Shown: positions 8,746 through 17,623 of the stretch, piece by piece
Numbering within the stretch: the stretch's first letter is position 1
Layout: each line of letters starts with the position of its first letter
Assembly: GCF_020687045.1 (NCBI RefSeq)
Contig: NZ_JAJEPW010000001.1
Span: 62,001 to 126,000, forward strand
DNA: 64,000 bases
Direction: 5' to 3'
Source: Vescimonas cirricatena
GTDB lineage: Bacteria; Bacillota; Clostridia; Oscillospirales; Oscillospiraceae
Made by a program: the position numbers and the translations under genes
Notes under the pieces: generated by a model
Seen by the model: only the letters and a program-made list of their open reading frames with translations
The model's database searches: none
What the model was told of the DNA's origin: nothing

Positions 8746-9141
8746 ATGGCGGTTTCAAATATAAAAGCGCTGATCCCCGGCGAACTTCAAAAAGTGTGGG
8801 AGCTGGTGTTGAATACGGAGAATTACGCTGCTTGGAGAAGCGACTTGAGTAAAACAGAAGCGATAAGCGACAAGCAATTTATCGAATATACCAAAAACGG
8901 CTACCCTACGACCTTTACCGTGACGCTTGTTAAGCCATACAGACGATGGGAATTTGATATGGAAAACAGCAATATGACAGGTCATTGGACTGGCATTTTC
9001 ACTGCCAAAGGCGATGAAACAGAGATAGATTTTACGGAACAAGTGAAAGCGAAGAAATGGCTGCTGAAGCCTTTTGTGAAATCGTATTTGAGAAAGCAGC
9101 AGACACAGTTTGTTGCGGATATAATGAAAAATTTTTCATAA
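8746..9141 (+). CDS. SRPBCC (START-like) domain protein
   Basis: This 131-aa protein has the compact SRPBCC layout: an N-terminal strand, a helix with LQKVWELVLNTENYAAWRSD, a run of beta strands, and a long C-terminal helix (LKPFVKSYLRKQQTQFVADI). The fold binds hydrophobic ligands; polyketide-cyclase-like members are common. A good RBS (AAGGAGAG) lies 19 bases after the flavin reductase gene, suggesting cotranscription. Ligand unknown. Confidence 0.8.
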   Translation: MAVSNIKALIPGELQKVWELVLNTENYAAWRSDLSKTEAISDKQFIEYTKNGYPTTFTVTLVKPYRRWEFDMENSNMTGHWTGIFTAKGDETEIDFTEQVKAKKWLLKPFVKSYLRKQQTQFVADIMKNFS

Positions 9142-9169
9142 AGACTTATATATAGGAAGGCGGTTTGTT

Positions 9170-9352
9170 ATGAAGAAGTATGAGTATATGACAGTTGATT
9201 TAAGCGCAGAGCCATCATTTAATGTTCATATTAAGCTGGTTCGGTATATTGAGAAACTCAACGAATATGGAAAACAGGGTTGGCGTTTGATTTCCGGAAC
9301 TGATGACTGGAAGTATTCGATCTTTGAGCGAGAAATTGATGATGAAGAATAA
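9170..9352 (+). CDS. DUF4177-like small protein
   Basis: The 60-aa protein starts MKKYEYMTV and contains NEYGKQGWRLISG, the pattern of DUF4177 proteins (a Y-E-Y start and GWxL core). Function unknown. An RBS (AGGAAGG) supports the start, and it sits in a run of closely spaced genes in the same direction. Confidence 0.75.
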   Translation: MKKYEYMTVDLSAEPSFNVHIKLVRYIEKLNEYGKQGWRLISGTDDWKYSIFEREIDDEE

Positions 9353-9373
9353 TAGACAGGAGGCGTATAACCT

Positions 9374-9706
9374 ATGAAAGATATGATCGGATACTGCGGA
9401 CTGGACTGCGAAAAATGCGACGCATACATAGCGACCGTCAATGACGATCAGGCTTTGCGGGAGAAAACTGCGAAGCTGTGGGCAGAGTTAAACAACGCCC
9501 CGATTCTTCCAGAGCATATTAACTGCGAAGGCTGCCGTATGAATGGGGCAAAAACGGTATTTTGTGATAGCCTGTGCGGGATTCGGAAGTGTGCGTTAAA
9601 TAAAGGTGTTTCCACCTGCGGAGACTGCCCGGATTTAGAAACCTGCCCGACTGTTGGGGCAATCCTCGAAAATAATCCGGCTGCTTTGGATAATTTGAAA
9701 GGGTAA
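9374..9706 (+). CDS. DUF3795-like cysteine-rich protein
   Basis: This 110-aa protein starts with the DUF3795 pattern YCGLDCEKCDAYIA. Further Cys pairs (CEGCRMNG, CGIRKC, CGDCPDLETCP) give at least ten cysteines, suggesting metal or iron-sulfur binding. Function unknown in the family. AGGAGG precedes the ATG by about nine bases. Confidence 0.85.
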   Translation: MKDMIGYCGLDCEKCDAYIATVNDDQALREKTAKLWAELNNAPILPEHINCEGCRMNGAKTVFCDSLCGIRKCALNKGVSTCGDCPDLETCPTVGAILENNPAALDNLKG

Positions 9707-9714
9707 TATACATA

Positions 9715-10338
9715 ATGGAAAATTTCATAGCACATTTGAAAGAAGTTATACCTGAAAAAGATAGTCTAAAACTCGTGAAAAAGGAAGCTGAAAATTATTA
9801 CAAGCAGCATTCGCTTGATGAATGTTTTGCTACGGGATTGGAATTATATCAGTCGGAAAATTTTCAGATACAGGAAGTCGGTGTTTTCTTGGTAGGATAT
9901 GCAGCCTGCAAAAATACAAGCGCATTATCATTTCTGAAAGATACCGTGAGTCAGCACAAAAGCTGGAAGGTGCAGGAAATTCTTGCAATGGCATTTGATA
10001 ATTACTGCAAAATTATTGGATATGAAACAGCGATTCCGGTTATTAAGGAATGGCTAAAAAGTGATTGTGCTAATACAAGGAGAGCTGTATCAGAAGGATT
10101 GAGAATTTGGACAAGCCGCCCTTATTTTAAGGAGCATCCGCAGATGGCAATACAGTTTTTATCTTCTCTCAAAGATGATGAAAGCGAGTATGTACGAAAA
10201 TCAATAGGAAATGCTTTGAAAGATATAAGCAAAAAATATCCTGAACTGGTTTCCAATGAACTGAAGCAATGGGATTTATCGTCAAAAGAAATAAAACAGG
10301 TACATAAATTAGCAAGTGCTTATCTGAACAAGTCATAA
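9715..10338 (+). CDS. HEAT-repeat protein of the DNA alkylation repair (AlkD-like) family
   Basis: The 207-aa protein is all-helical with HEAT-like repeats (for example VGVFLVGYAACKNTSALSFL, VQEILAMAFDNY, TRRAVSEGLRIW, VRKSIGNALKDI). This is the layout of AlkC/AlkD DNA glycosylases that remove alkylated bases. The Trp/Arg positions TRRAVSEGLRIWTSRP match the region where the family contacts DNA. Assignment to a subfamily or to real glycosylase activity is uncertain. Confidence 0.7.
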   Translation: MENFIAHLKEVIPEKDSLKLVKKEAENYYKQHSLDECFATGLELYQSENFQIQEVGVFLVGYAACKNTSALSFLKDTVSQHKSWKVQEILAMAFDNYCKIIGYETAIPVIKEWLKSDCANTRRAVSEGLRIWTSRPYFKEHPQMAIQFLSSLKDDESEYVRKSIGNALKDISKKYPELVSNELKQWDLSSKEIKQVHKLASAYLNKS

Positions 10339-10366
10339 ACAAATACTGTTATGCGGAGGGAACACA

Positions 10367-10780
10367 ATGCTTGAAAATACTCCTACTCAGTCAACTATGA
10401 CTGAGTTGCTCGGACAACCTTTGTTTGCAGTCTGGCAAGAGCTGTGTTCAGCGATTGATGAAAAATACGATATGGAACGGCTATGGAATACAGGCGGTAA
10501 GAACTGGGTTTATGAATATAAGTACCGCAGAGGCGGTAAAACGCTTTGCAGTCTATATGCGAAAAAGAATAGCCTTGGTTTTATGATTATCTTTGGAAAA
10601 GATGAAAGAGTAAAATTTGAGGAGATAAGGGAAACTCTTTCTGATCCCGTTTGCAGGCAATATGATGAAGCAACAACTTATCGTGACGGGAAATGGGTAA
10701 TGTTTGAGCCGACTGATACTTATGAGTTCGATGACTATATGAAACTGTTGGCTATTAAAAGAAAGCCTAATCGGAAATAA
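10367..10780 (+). CDS. DUF3788-like protein
   Basis: This 137-aa protein contains WNTGGKNWVYEYKYRRGGKT and LYAKKNSLGFMIIFGKDER, the hallmark pattern of DUF3788 proteins, and a C-terminal FDDYMKLLAIKRKP. These are small cytosolic proteins of unknown function. GCGGAGGG lies upstream of the ATG. It is one of the run of small genes between 8.0 and 13.1 kb. Confidence 0.75.
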   Translation: MLENTPTQSTMTELLGQPLFAVWQELCSAIDEKYDMERLWNTGGKNWVYEYKYRRGGKTLCSLYAKKNSLGFMIIFGKDERVKFEEIRETLSDPVCRQYDEATTYRDGKWVMFEPTDTYEFDDYMKLLAIKRKPNRK

Positions 10781-10807
10781 CGATACTGTGTTTTGGAGAA
10801 AATTAGA

Positions 10808-11266
10808 ATGAAGTTGAAAAATCCTATGTTGGTAGTGACCGATATAGACAGATCAGTTGAATTTTATAAAAAAGTCTTTGGACTTCATATCATTATGGAC
10901 TTTGGAGCAAATAAGACACTGACAGGTGGCTTAGCCCTGCAAACGGCTGAAACATATAAGGAATTTATTGGTGCAAGTGACATTTCTTTTGGCGGCAACA
11001 ACTTTGAGCTTTATTTTGAGGAAGATGACTTTGACAAGTTTGCTGATAAGCTGAAGGAATATGATATTGAATATGTCCACCCGATTATGGAACATTCTTG
11101 GGGGCAGCGAGTCGTTCGCTTCTATGATCCGGATAAGCATATTATCGAAGTCGGAGAGAATATGAAGGTCGTATGCAAGCGCTTTTTGGATAGTGGAATG
11201 ACGCCGGAACAGGTTGCAAAGCGAATGGATGTACCTATGAAATTTGTTAATGCCTGTATGCGGTAA
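10808..11266 (+). CDS. VOC/glyoxalase-fold protein
   Basis: The 152-aa protein has a vicinal-oxygen-chelate fold (NPMLVVTDIDRSVEFYKKVF at the start, VRFYDPDKHIIEVGE late). A C-terminal helical tail (MTPEQVAKRMDVPMKFVNAC) resembles a small DNA-binding-like helix pair. VOC proteins include glyoxalases and drug-sequestering resistance proteins. The ATG at 10808 is chosen over the TTG at 10793, which lies in the RBS. The exact substrate is unknown. Confidence 0.8.
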   Translation: MKLKNPMLVVTDIDRSVEFYKKVFGLHIIMDFGANKTLTGGLALQTAETYKEFIGASDISFGGNNFELYFEEDDFDKFADKLKEYDIEYVHPIMEHSWGQRVVRFYDPDKHIIEVGENMKVVCKRFLDSGMTPEQVAKRMDVPMKFVNACMR

Positions 11267-11297
11267 GGCTATTTTTTGACAAAGGAACGAGTAAAAT

Positions 11298-11807
11298 ATG
11301 AGCTACTCTATAAGGGAAATGCGAAAGGAAGAATATAGTCTGCTCAGTGATTTTTTGTACGAAGCAATTTATATTCCGGATGGTACGGCTGCGCCGCCTA
11401 AATCAGTGATAACTTGTCCCGAATTGCAAGTATACATTGCAGATTTTGGAAACAGCAAACACGATAAGGCTTTGATTGTAGAAGTTGACGGAAATATTGT
11501 AGGAGCAATATGGGCAAGGATTATGAACGACTACGGACATATTGATGAGAATACGCCTTCCCTTGCAATGTCTGTTCTTAAAGCGTACAGAGGTATGGGA
11601 ATTGGAACTTTGTTGCTTACACAAATGTTGTTAGCAGAAAAAGCTGCTGGTTATGCAAAGATTTCCTTATCTGTTCAAAAGGACAATTATGCAGTGAAGT
11701 TATATCGAAAAGCGGGCTTTACAACGGTCAAAGAAACGACTGAGGAATACATTATGGTAGCTGACCTAAATTCTATTTGCAAAATGGAGGAAGAAAATGG
11801 CTTTTGA
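11298..11807 (+). CDS. GNAT-family acetyltransferase
   Basis: The 169-aa protein has the acetyl-CoA pyrophosphate loop RGMGIGTLLL after the beta strand SLAMSVLKAY, and the C-terminal NYAVKLYRKAGF motif typical of GNAT N-acetyltransferases. It transfers acetyl from acetyl-CoA to an amine, target unknown. Its end overlaps the start of the next gene by eleven bases, so the two are cotranslated. Confidence 0.9.
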   Translation: MSYSIREMRKEEYSLLSDFLYEAIYIPDGTAAPPKSVITCPELQVYIADFGNSKHDKALIVEVDGNIVGAIWARIMNDYGHIDENTPSLAMSVLKAYRGMGIGTLLLTQMLLAEKAAGYAKISLSVQKDNYAVKLYRKAGFTTVKETTEEYIMVADLNSICKMEEENGF

Positions 11808-12432
11808 TTACAAGAAAGAATACAAGGAATTTTATATGCCGAAGAACAAGCCCGGAATTATAGAGATTCCAAAAATGAACTACATTGCAGTCCGGGGGAA
11901 AGGCAATCCTAACGAGGAAAACGGGGAGTATAAAAGCTCAATCGGCTTGTTATATGGAATAGCCTTTACTATAAAGATGAGCTACAAGGGGACGCATAAA
12001 ATCGAGGGATTTTTCGAGTATGTAGTGCCGCCCCTTGAAGGTCTTTGGTGGCAGGAAAATACGCAGGGACTTGATTATGCAAGAAAAGAAGATATGCACT
12101 TTATCTCTATGATCCGGCTGCCGGATTTCGTAACGAAGGAAGATTTTGAGTGGGCAGTTCAGGAGGCAACGAAAAAGAAAAAACAGGATTTTTCTAAGGT
12201 TGAGTTCTTCCCCTATGATGAGGGAATGTGCGTCCAGTGTATGCACATCGGCTCTTATGACGATGAGCCTGCCACTGTTGATTTAATGCACGACTATATG
12301 AAAGCGAATGGATACGAACTGGATATTACGGATACAAGATACCATCACGAAATCTATCTGAGCGATCCGAGAAAATGCGATGTGAGCCGATTGAAAACAG
12401 TCGTGCGCCATCCAATCCGGAAAGCTGAGTAA
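11797..12432 (+). CDS. GyrI-like small-molecule-binding protein
   Basis: This 211-aa protein contains IEIPKMNYIAVRGKGNPNEE and a C-terminal GYELDITDTRYHHEIYLSDPR, the pattern of the GyrI-like ligand-binding domain found in regulators such as Rob and BmrR, here without a DNA-binding domain. Such free domains bind cationic drugs. Next to a GNAT and a CAT-like enzyme it suggests a detoxification role, which is inference only. Confidence 0.8.
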   Translation: MAFDYKKEYKEFYMPKNKPGIIEIPKMNYIAVRGKGNPNEENGEYKSSIGLLYGIAFTIKMSYKGTHKIEGFFEYVVPPLEGLWWQENTQGLDYARKEDMHFISMIRLPDFVTKEDFEWAVQEATKKKKQDFSKVEFFPYDEGMCVQCMHIGSYDDEPATVDLMHDYMKANGYELDITDTRYHHEIYLSDPRKCDVSRLKTVVRHPIRKAE

Positions 12433-12444
12433 GCGGAGGTTAGT

Positions 12445-13068
12445 ATGCCAAAAGAAGTGGATCCCAAAGATACGACAAGGGCTGCGGCGTATGCGCTTTG
12501 GACGAAAGCGCCCAATCCAATGGTAACTTTTTTTAAGACCTTTGATGTGACCAATCTGATCAAGGTCAGTAAGAAAAGAAGCCTGAAATTTAATATGCTG
12601 CTGGATTACTGTATCGGCAGAGCTGCCGCAGGGGTAAAGGAATTTTACATCCTTCCGGTTGGCGATAAGCTCATACAGTATGACACCATAGCAGTCAATA
12701 CCATCGTGAAAAACAAAGAGGGCGAAGTCAGCTCCTGCGACCTTTCCTATAAAGCCGAGTTAAATCAATTCAACGAGGAGTATCTGAAATATACGACACA
12801 GGTCGCTGCAAGCTGTCAGGACAGGGACTTATCCGAAAACAGTATGGTCATCGGCACTTCCGCCATCATAGATACGGAAATCGACGGAGCTGTTGGTATG
12901 AACAGCGGCATTTTCAACAATCCCTTTATTATTTGGGGCAGATACAAAAAGAAATGGCTTCGGTATTACCTGTCTCTCTCTTTCCAGTTCCATCACACGC
13001 AGATGGACGGCGCTCACGCAGGCACATTTTTGAAGAACTTGCAAGATGAAATCAATCTGCTGAAGTAA
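12445..13068 (+). CDS. chloramphenicol acetyltransferase-like protein
   Basis: The 207-aa protein has the type-A CAT catalytic motif HHTQMDGAHAG (HHxxxDG, with the second His as catalytic base) and the upstream LKFNMLLDYCIGRAA region, ending with KNLQDEINLL. It is a little shorter than a classical CAT and differs enough in sequence that chloramphenicol may not be the substrate. Last gene before a strong terminator. Confidence 0.8.
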   Translation: MPKEVDPKDTTRAAAYALWTKAPNPMVTFFKTFDVTNLIKVSKKRSLKFNMLLDYCIGRAAAGVKEFYILPVGDKLIQYDTIAVNTIVKNKEGEVSSCDLSYKAELNQFNEEYLKYTTQVAASCQDRDLSENSMVIGTSAIIDTEIDGAVGMNSGIFNNPFIIWGRYKKKWLRYYLSLSFQFHHTQMDGAHAGTFLKNLQDEINLLK

Positions 13069-13105
13069 AAAACCGTAGGGCTTTCATTGAAGCTCTACGG
13101 TTTTT
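13067..13105 (+). terminator. intrinsic terminator after the CAT-like gene
   Basis: The stem AAACCGTAG-GCTT pairs with AAGC-CTACGGTTT followed by TTTTT. The opposite strand also reads out in Ts, so it can end the converging histidine kinase transcript as well. Confidence 0.85.
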
Positions 13106-13110
13106 AACAT

Positions 13111-14517
13111 TTATTGAGTATGACTATCCTTTGGAATAGGGAAAGAAATTGTAACGGCAAATCCACCTTGTTTGCCGTGATCGAAAGACACTGTACCATT
13201 ATGGGCGGAAACGATCTGTCCGACAATCAAAAGCCCTAAGCCGTGCCGTGGCTCGGTTGTCCCGCTGTCACTCATCATATAGTGGGGCGTAGTCCTGAGT
13301 TTCTCTAACTTTTCATCGGTAACGCCGACGCCGTTATCTTCTACGACGATTTTATATTCTGTATCGCTTTTTCGGACGCATACTGAAATCGTACAGCCAT
13401 CAGGATTGTGCGTTTGAGAATTTGTAATCAGATTTCCGATTGCCCGCCGCAACAACTCTTTATCTCCATTTATGACACAGGCAGTCAATGCTTCATCTGT
13501 ATTCCATTCTATCGGATACTTTTCTTCCATATCTAAATTGATAAAGTCAACAACGCTTTGTCTTGCGATTGCTACGAGATTGACAGGCTCTGGATGGATC
13601 GGCTGCATATTATATTCTAACTTCGAGGCAAGATTCAGGTCATTGATGAGATTTTTCATTTTTGTACTTTGCTGACGGATAATCCGTGCCTTTTTCCTTT
13701 CGCTTTCCGGCAGGCTTTCATTGTCCTCAATCTGTCCGGCATATCCCATTACCATAGAAAGTGGTGTGCGAATATCGTGAGAGACTCCGGAAATCCAGTT
13801 TGCTCTTGCTGTTTCTTTTCTTTGCAGGTTTCGCTTCTGTTTTTGGAGAATATCCGATGTTTGATTGATTTTAGCGGCAAGGTCTGATAAAAGTCCTTTT
13901 TCCCTGACATAAACAGGCTCGCCTGAAGGCAGCGCCTGTATACCGTTTGTAATCGGTTTAACGGATTTCAGTAGCTTGGAATTAGCGATCATATAAATCA
14001 GGAAAATCAAAAAAACATTCACACCGATTACAATCAGGACAGTATACGGGGCGTTTTTGATGAAATCATAATCCCAGCTCGGAGACATATGTTTCCAATA
14101 TCGGTCTTTCGGGTAGCCTACAACGACCAATCCGTTTTCACATTCTCCCGTATAGGTAGGGTATCCGTCAATATATCCTCGTGTCAGACTTGCAATGTCG
14201 GAGATCGTATAGTGCAGAGGAACGGTATCCGGCAGATTTTCCGTGTGCCATTTTACCTCTAATGTGTCATTATCTATATAGATTGCCCACGCATTCTCCC
14301 CGCTTAACCGCTCCGTCATATCGCCGGATAAGATATATCCCGTTTCTGTTTCCTGTAAAGCTTCAGCAGTTTCTTTTGCAGTCGTCCACGGTCTGCCATT
14401 TGCAGTTTGACTTGCGGAAATAGCAGCAAGAATAATAATGTTAAGGACGATGACCAAGACTGTGCTTAACAGCAATATGCCTACAAACCGCCGGATGAGT
14501 TTCGTAATATCTTTCAT
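13111..14517 (-). CDS. sensor histidine kinase of LanFEG module 1
   Basis: The 468-aa kinase has an N-terminal membrane helix, an extracellular sensor region of about 130 residues, and a second helix (TVLIVIGVNVFLIFLIYMIA). The H-box is ISGVSHDIRTPLSMVMGY, the N-box RRAIGNLITNSQTHN and the G-boxes VEDNGVGV and RHGLGLLIV. The kinase senses an extracellular signal and phosphorylates the response regulator encoded just upstream (one base apart). The pair diverges from an ABC exporter operon of the lantibiotic immunity type. Confidence 0.92.
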   Translation of the reverse strand: MKDITKLIRRFVGILLLSTVLVIVLNIIILAAISASQTANGRPWTTAKETAEALQETETGYILSGDMTERLSGENAWAIYIDNDTLEVKWHTENLPDTVPLHYTISDIASLTRGYIDGYPTYTGECENGLVVVGYPKDRYWKHMSPSWDYDFIKNAPYTVLIVIGVNVFLIFLIYMIANSKLLKSVKPITNGIQALPSGEPVYVREKGLLSDLAAKINQTSDILQKQKRNLQRKETARANWISGVSHDIRTPLSMVMGYAGQIEDNESLPESERKKARIIRQQSTKMKNLINDLNLASKLEYNMQPIHPEPVNLVAIARQSVVDFINLDMEEKYPIEWNTDEALTACVINGDKELLRRAIGNLITNSQTHNPDGCTISVCVRKSDTEYKIVVEDNGVGVTDEKLEKLRTTPHYMMSDSGTTEPRHGLGLLIVGQIVSAHNGTVSFDHGKQGGFAVTISFPIPKDSHTQ

Positions 14518-14518
14518 A

Positions 14519-15223
14519 TCATTTCCCCGCTAATACTAACTTGTAGCCTAAGCCTTTTACCGTAATGAGGGATACCGGCTTTGACGGGTTAGCTTCAATT
14601 TTCTCTCGGATTCTGCGGATATGCGCCATCAGCGAGTTTTCATATCCGTATGGATTATCTCCCCACGCAGCTTCGCAGAGCTGATCGATGGTTACAATTC
14701 TTCCCGCATTGCGGTAGAGCGCCAGCAGTATATCGTGTTCTTTTGCAGTCAGCGGGAAATGTTCATTTTCTTTTATCACTTCGGCACGGTCAAAGTCAAT
14801 TTGACTTCCGGCAAGCTGGACGATAGGATCTTCGCCTTTGTAGTACCGCCGCAGAATGATTCCGATACGCAGGGATAATTCTTTTGGCAGGAACGGCTTT
14901 ACCATATAATCATCTGCACCAAGTCCCAATCCTTTCAGCTTGTCCTCATCTTCTCCACGGGCAGTTAAAAAGAGAACTGGGACTTCGGTAAAAGTCCTCA
15001 TTTGTTCAAACAAAGAAAAGCCGTCCCCATCGGGCAGCATTACATCGAGAATGGCAAGATCAGGCTCCCAGTCCCTGCATATTTTCAGAGCTTCAGCTAC
15101 TGTTCCGGCAGTCCTGATTGTTTTGAAACCGTCCTGCGCTAAAATAGATGTTACCATTTCACGCAGATCAGCCTCATCATCTACGATGAGGATTTTTTTG
15201 TATTTTAAGTAATCGTAGTCCAT
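14519..15223 (-). CDS. OmpR/PhoB-family response regulator of LanFEG module 1
   Basis: This 234-aa protein has a receiver domain (ILIVDDEADLREM, phospho-acceptor Asp in AILDVMLPDGDG, Lys in MVKPF) and a C-terminal winged helix (ENSLMAHIRRIREKIE, LITVKGLGYKL). It probably binds the four 11-bp repeats at 15289-15332 ahead of the divergent ABC operon. Its relative in module 2 is at 47461-48153. Confidence 0.92.
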   Translation of the reverse strand: MDYDYLKYKKILIVDDEADLREMVTSILAQDGFKTIRTAGTVAEALKICRDWEPDLAILDVMLPDGDGFSLFEQMRTFTEVPVLFLTARGEDEDKLKGLGLGADDYMVKPFLPKELSLRIGIILRRYYKGEDPIVQLAGSQIDFDRAEVIKENEHFPLTAKEHDILLALYRNAGRIVTIDQLCEAAWGDNPYGYENSLMAHIRRIREKIEANPSKPVSLITVKGLGYKLVLAGK

Positions 15224-15288
15224 AATGCAATTCTCCTTTTCCTATATTATAGCATATCATTCCCGCATTTTCGCAGTGCAGTTCAAAT

Positions 15289-15342
15289 GTAAGGTAAATG
15301 TAAGGTAGAGAGAAGGTTGACACAAGGTTGCGCCTTTATACT
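15289..15342 (+). promoter_or_regulatory. four tandem 11-bp repeats and -10 of ABC operon 1
   Basis: Repeats GTAAGGTAAAT (15289), GTAAGGTAGAG (15300), AGAAGGTTGAC (15311) and ACAAGGTTGCG (15322) abut exactly and share the core AAGGT. A -10 (TATACT, 15337-15342) starts five bases after the last repeat, and a proper -35 is lacking, as in activator-dependent promoters. The same layout occurs at 49131-49184. Confidence 0.8.
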
Positions 15343-15373
15343 AAAGACAACAAAGGAAAGGAGATTTCACAAC

Positions 15374-16129
15374 ATGAATATAATCGAAACTCAAAATCTG
15401 ACGAAAAACTACGGTGATTTCACGGCAGTATCTCATCTGAATCTCCATATTCGCAAGGGAAGCGTTTATGGATTTTTAGGTCCGAACGGAGCGGGAAAAT
15501 CCACAACGATGAAAATGTTTCTCGGTTTGACGCAGCCGACAGAAGGAAGTTTTCATATTGACGGAAAAACATACCCTTCAGACCGAGTTCCCATTTTGAA
15601 GGAAGTTGGCTCATTTATTGAAGCACCCGCCTTTTACGGGAATCTGAGCGGAGAGGAAAACCTTGAAATTATACGGAAAATTCTTGGACTTCCAAAAAGC
15701 AGTGTCGATGACGCTCTGGAGCTTGTCGGCTTAACTGAATTTAGAAAAAGACTTGCAAAGAAATATTCTCTTGGTATGAAGCAGCGTTTAGGTTTGGCAG
15801 GCGCATTGATCGGCAGACCGCCGATCCTGATTCTCGACGAGCCGACCAATGGACTCGATCCGGTTGGTATTCACGAGATACGCACCCTGATTCGTTCCCT
15901 GCCGCAGAAATATGACTGCACGGTATTGGTTTCTTCTCACTTGCTTCCTGAAGTAGAACTTATGGCTGACGATATTGGTATTCTGAATCACGGTCATCTG
16001 CTGTTTGAAGGAACAAAGGAGGAATTGAAAACAAGCGCCCGTGCCGCCGGATTCCCGACGGATAATCTGGAAGATACTTTCCTTGCTATGATTGATGAAG
16101 ATAACCGCAGGAGAGGAGGTACGGTATGA
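15374..16129 (+). CDS. LanF-type ABC ATPase (module 1)
   Basis: The 251-aa ATPase has Walker A (GFLGPNGAGKSTT), signature (YSLGMKQRLGLA), Walker B (ILILDEPTNGLDP) and a Glu at the Q-loop position (GSFIEAPAFY). That E-loop is known from lantibiotic/bacitracin self-protection transporters (LanF, BcrA). It energises the two permeases encoded next to expel antimicrobial peptides from the membrane. The ATG at 15374 follows AAAGGAG. Its stop overlaps the next start. Confidence 0.92.
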   Translation: MNIIETQNLTKNYGDFTAVSHLNLHIRKGSVYGFLGPNGAGKSTTMKMFLGLTQPTEGSFHIDGKTYPSDRVPILKEVGSFIEAPAFYGNLSGEENLEIIRKILGLPKSSVDDALELVGLTEFRKRLAKKYSLGMKQRLGLAGALIGRPPILILDEPTNGLDPVGIHEIRTLIRSLPQKYDCTVLVSSHLLPEVELMADDIGILNHGHLLFEGTKEELKTSARAAGFPTDNLEDTFLAMIDEDNRRRGGTV

Positions 16130-16851
16130 GTCTCTTAATCGAATCCAAAAAGCTGAAGCGCACAGGCTATCTCCCTGCGTTTTTGGCAGGCGGTTTTCTT
16201 GCAGCAGCTTTTCCGGTTGTCTATATGATGGTAAAAGCAGAGGAAATGACTGCGCTCTCAGGCAATCCAGTCAATATACTGATGTCTGCGAATTGGCAGA
16301 TGATGGCGATGTTAAACATCCTCATTTCCATTTGCGGCGCTTGTATGATGTACCACACGGAATATGCCGATAACGGTATGCAGAAAATGTCGGTGCTGCC
16401 CATTCGTCAAGGTAGTATGTTCTTTGGAAAATTTCTAATTGCCGCTTTGGTATTATCCGCAATGGTGGTCATAGAAATGGCAGTCTTAGTCGGCTGTGCA
16501 AAGTATTGGTTTCCAAGTTATGTGTTTGACCTGACCGAAATATTGAAAACCGCAGGTTTCCAGATTGTAGTTACGCTGCCGACCGTAATGCTTATGCTGG
16601 TTATTGCGTCTGCCTGTAAGAATATGTGGGTATCCCTCGGTATTGGCGTGATTTTAGTATTTACGCTTTCCATTCTTCCGCAGGATAATATTGTGCTGAG
16701 CCTGTTTCCGTTTGCTTCCCCGTATCAAATGCTCTCTGCGGCAGTGGAAAATAGCCGTACCACCTTATTTTTAGCTGTTTGCGGGATTGAAACGGTCGTG
16801 TTCGGTATTGCAAAAGTCCTTTATCTGAAAGCAAGGAGGTGTTTTGAATGA
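16126..16851 (+). CDS. LanE-type ABC permease (module 1)
   Basis: The 241-aa protein has about six hydrophobic segments and starts MSLLIESKKLKRTGYLPAFL, the usual N-terminal pattern of lantibiotic immunity permeases. It overlaps both neighbours by four bases, so ATPase and the two permeases are made in step. With the next permease it forms the transmembrane part of the exporter. Confidence 0.88.
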   Translation: MSLLIESKKLKRTGYLPAFLAGGFLAAAFPVVYMMVKAEEMTALSGNPVNILMSANWQMMAMLNILISICGACMMYHTEYADNGMQKMSVLPIRQGSMFFGKFLIAALVLSAMVVIEMAVLVGCAKYWFPSYVFDLTEILKTAGFQIVVTLPTVMLMLVIASACKNMWVSLGIGVILVFTLSILPQDNIVLSLFPFASPYQMLSAAVENSRTTLFLAVCGIETVVFGIAKVLYLKARRCFE

Positions 16852-17618
16852 ATTTCTTATCATTAGTCGGCGTGGAACTCAAAAAAATCCGCCGCTCTAA
16901 AATCTTATTGATCTTGCTGATCCCTGTCATTATGATGTGGATTCCGAGCATTATCAATGCGGATATGAACTTCGACCTGAGAGGAATCCCGATTACGCCG
17001 GAAAACAATTTTTTCATTCAGGGCTTTATGGGTATGGTTTGGTTTATGATCCCGGCATCGCTGGTCATCTGTACGGTACTGCTGAATCAAACGGAACGCT
17101 CCAATAAAGGAATTTTGAAAATGCTGTCCCTGCCGATCAGCACAACAAAACTATGCCTTGCTAAATTCACAGTCCTGATTTTGCTGGCGGCATTTCAGAT
17201 GGTTATGTCCATTGGGGCGTACTATATTTGTGCGGCAATCGTTACCCATACGCAGGATTATAATTTTATCCTTGAGCCGTTATATGTCTGCAAAAATGTA
17301 TGCAGTATCTATGCCGCTGCAATCCCAATGGCTGCTGTATACCTTGCGGTTTCCACTTTAATCCAGTCTCCCATTTTTTCGGTCGGTATCGGTCTGGCTT
17401 CGATTGTACCTTCCGTGCTTATGATAAACACAAAAATATGGTTTGCCTACCCGATGAGCTATCCGTTCTATCTGATAATGGTGGCGTATGGGAGAGCTGC
17501 TGAAGGTGTTTATGAAACACAAATCGCTTGGCTTCCGTGGCTGCCTGTTGCAGTCGGAATCACTATTTTAGCACTTGTCGTATCCTGTATGCGATACGGC
17601 GCATCTGAAAGGAGATAA
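16848..17618 (+). CDS. LanG-type ABC permease (module 1)
   Basis: This 256-aa permease starts MNFLSLVGVELKKIRRSKIL, again the family pattern of a cytoplasmic basic stretch before the first helix, with about six membrane segments. It is the second membrane subunit of the LanFEG-type exporter. Five bases separate it from the next small gene. Confidence 0.88.
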   Translation: MNFLSLVGVELKKIRRSKILLILLIPVIMMWIPSIINADMNFDLRGIPITPENNFFIQGFMGMVWFMIPASLVICTVLLNQTERSNKGILKMLSLPISTTKLCLAKFTVLILLAAFQMVMSIGAYYICAAIVTHTQDYNFILEPLYVCKNVCSIYAAAIPMAAVYLAVSTLIQSPIFSVGIGLASIVPSVLMINTKIWFAYPMSYPFYLIMVAYGRAAEGVYETQIAWLPWLPVAVGITILALVVSCMRYGASERR

Positions 17619-17623
17619 CTACA

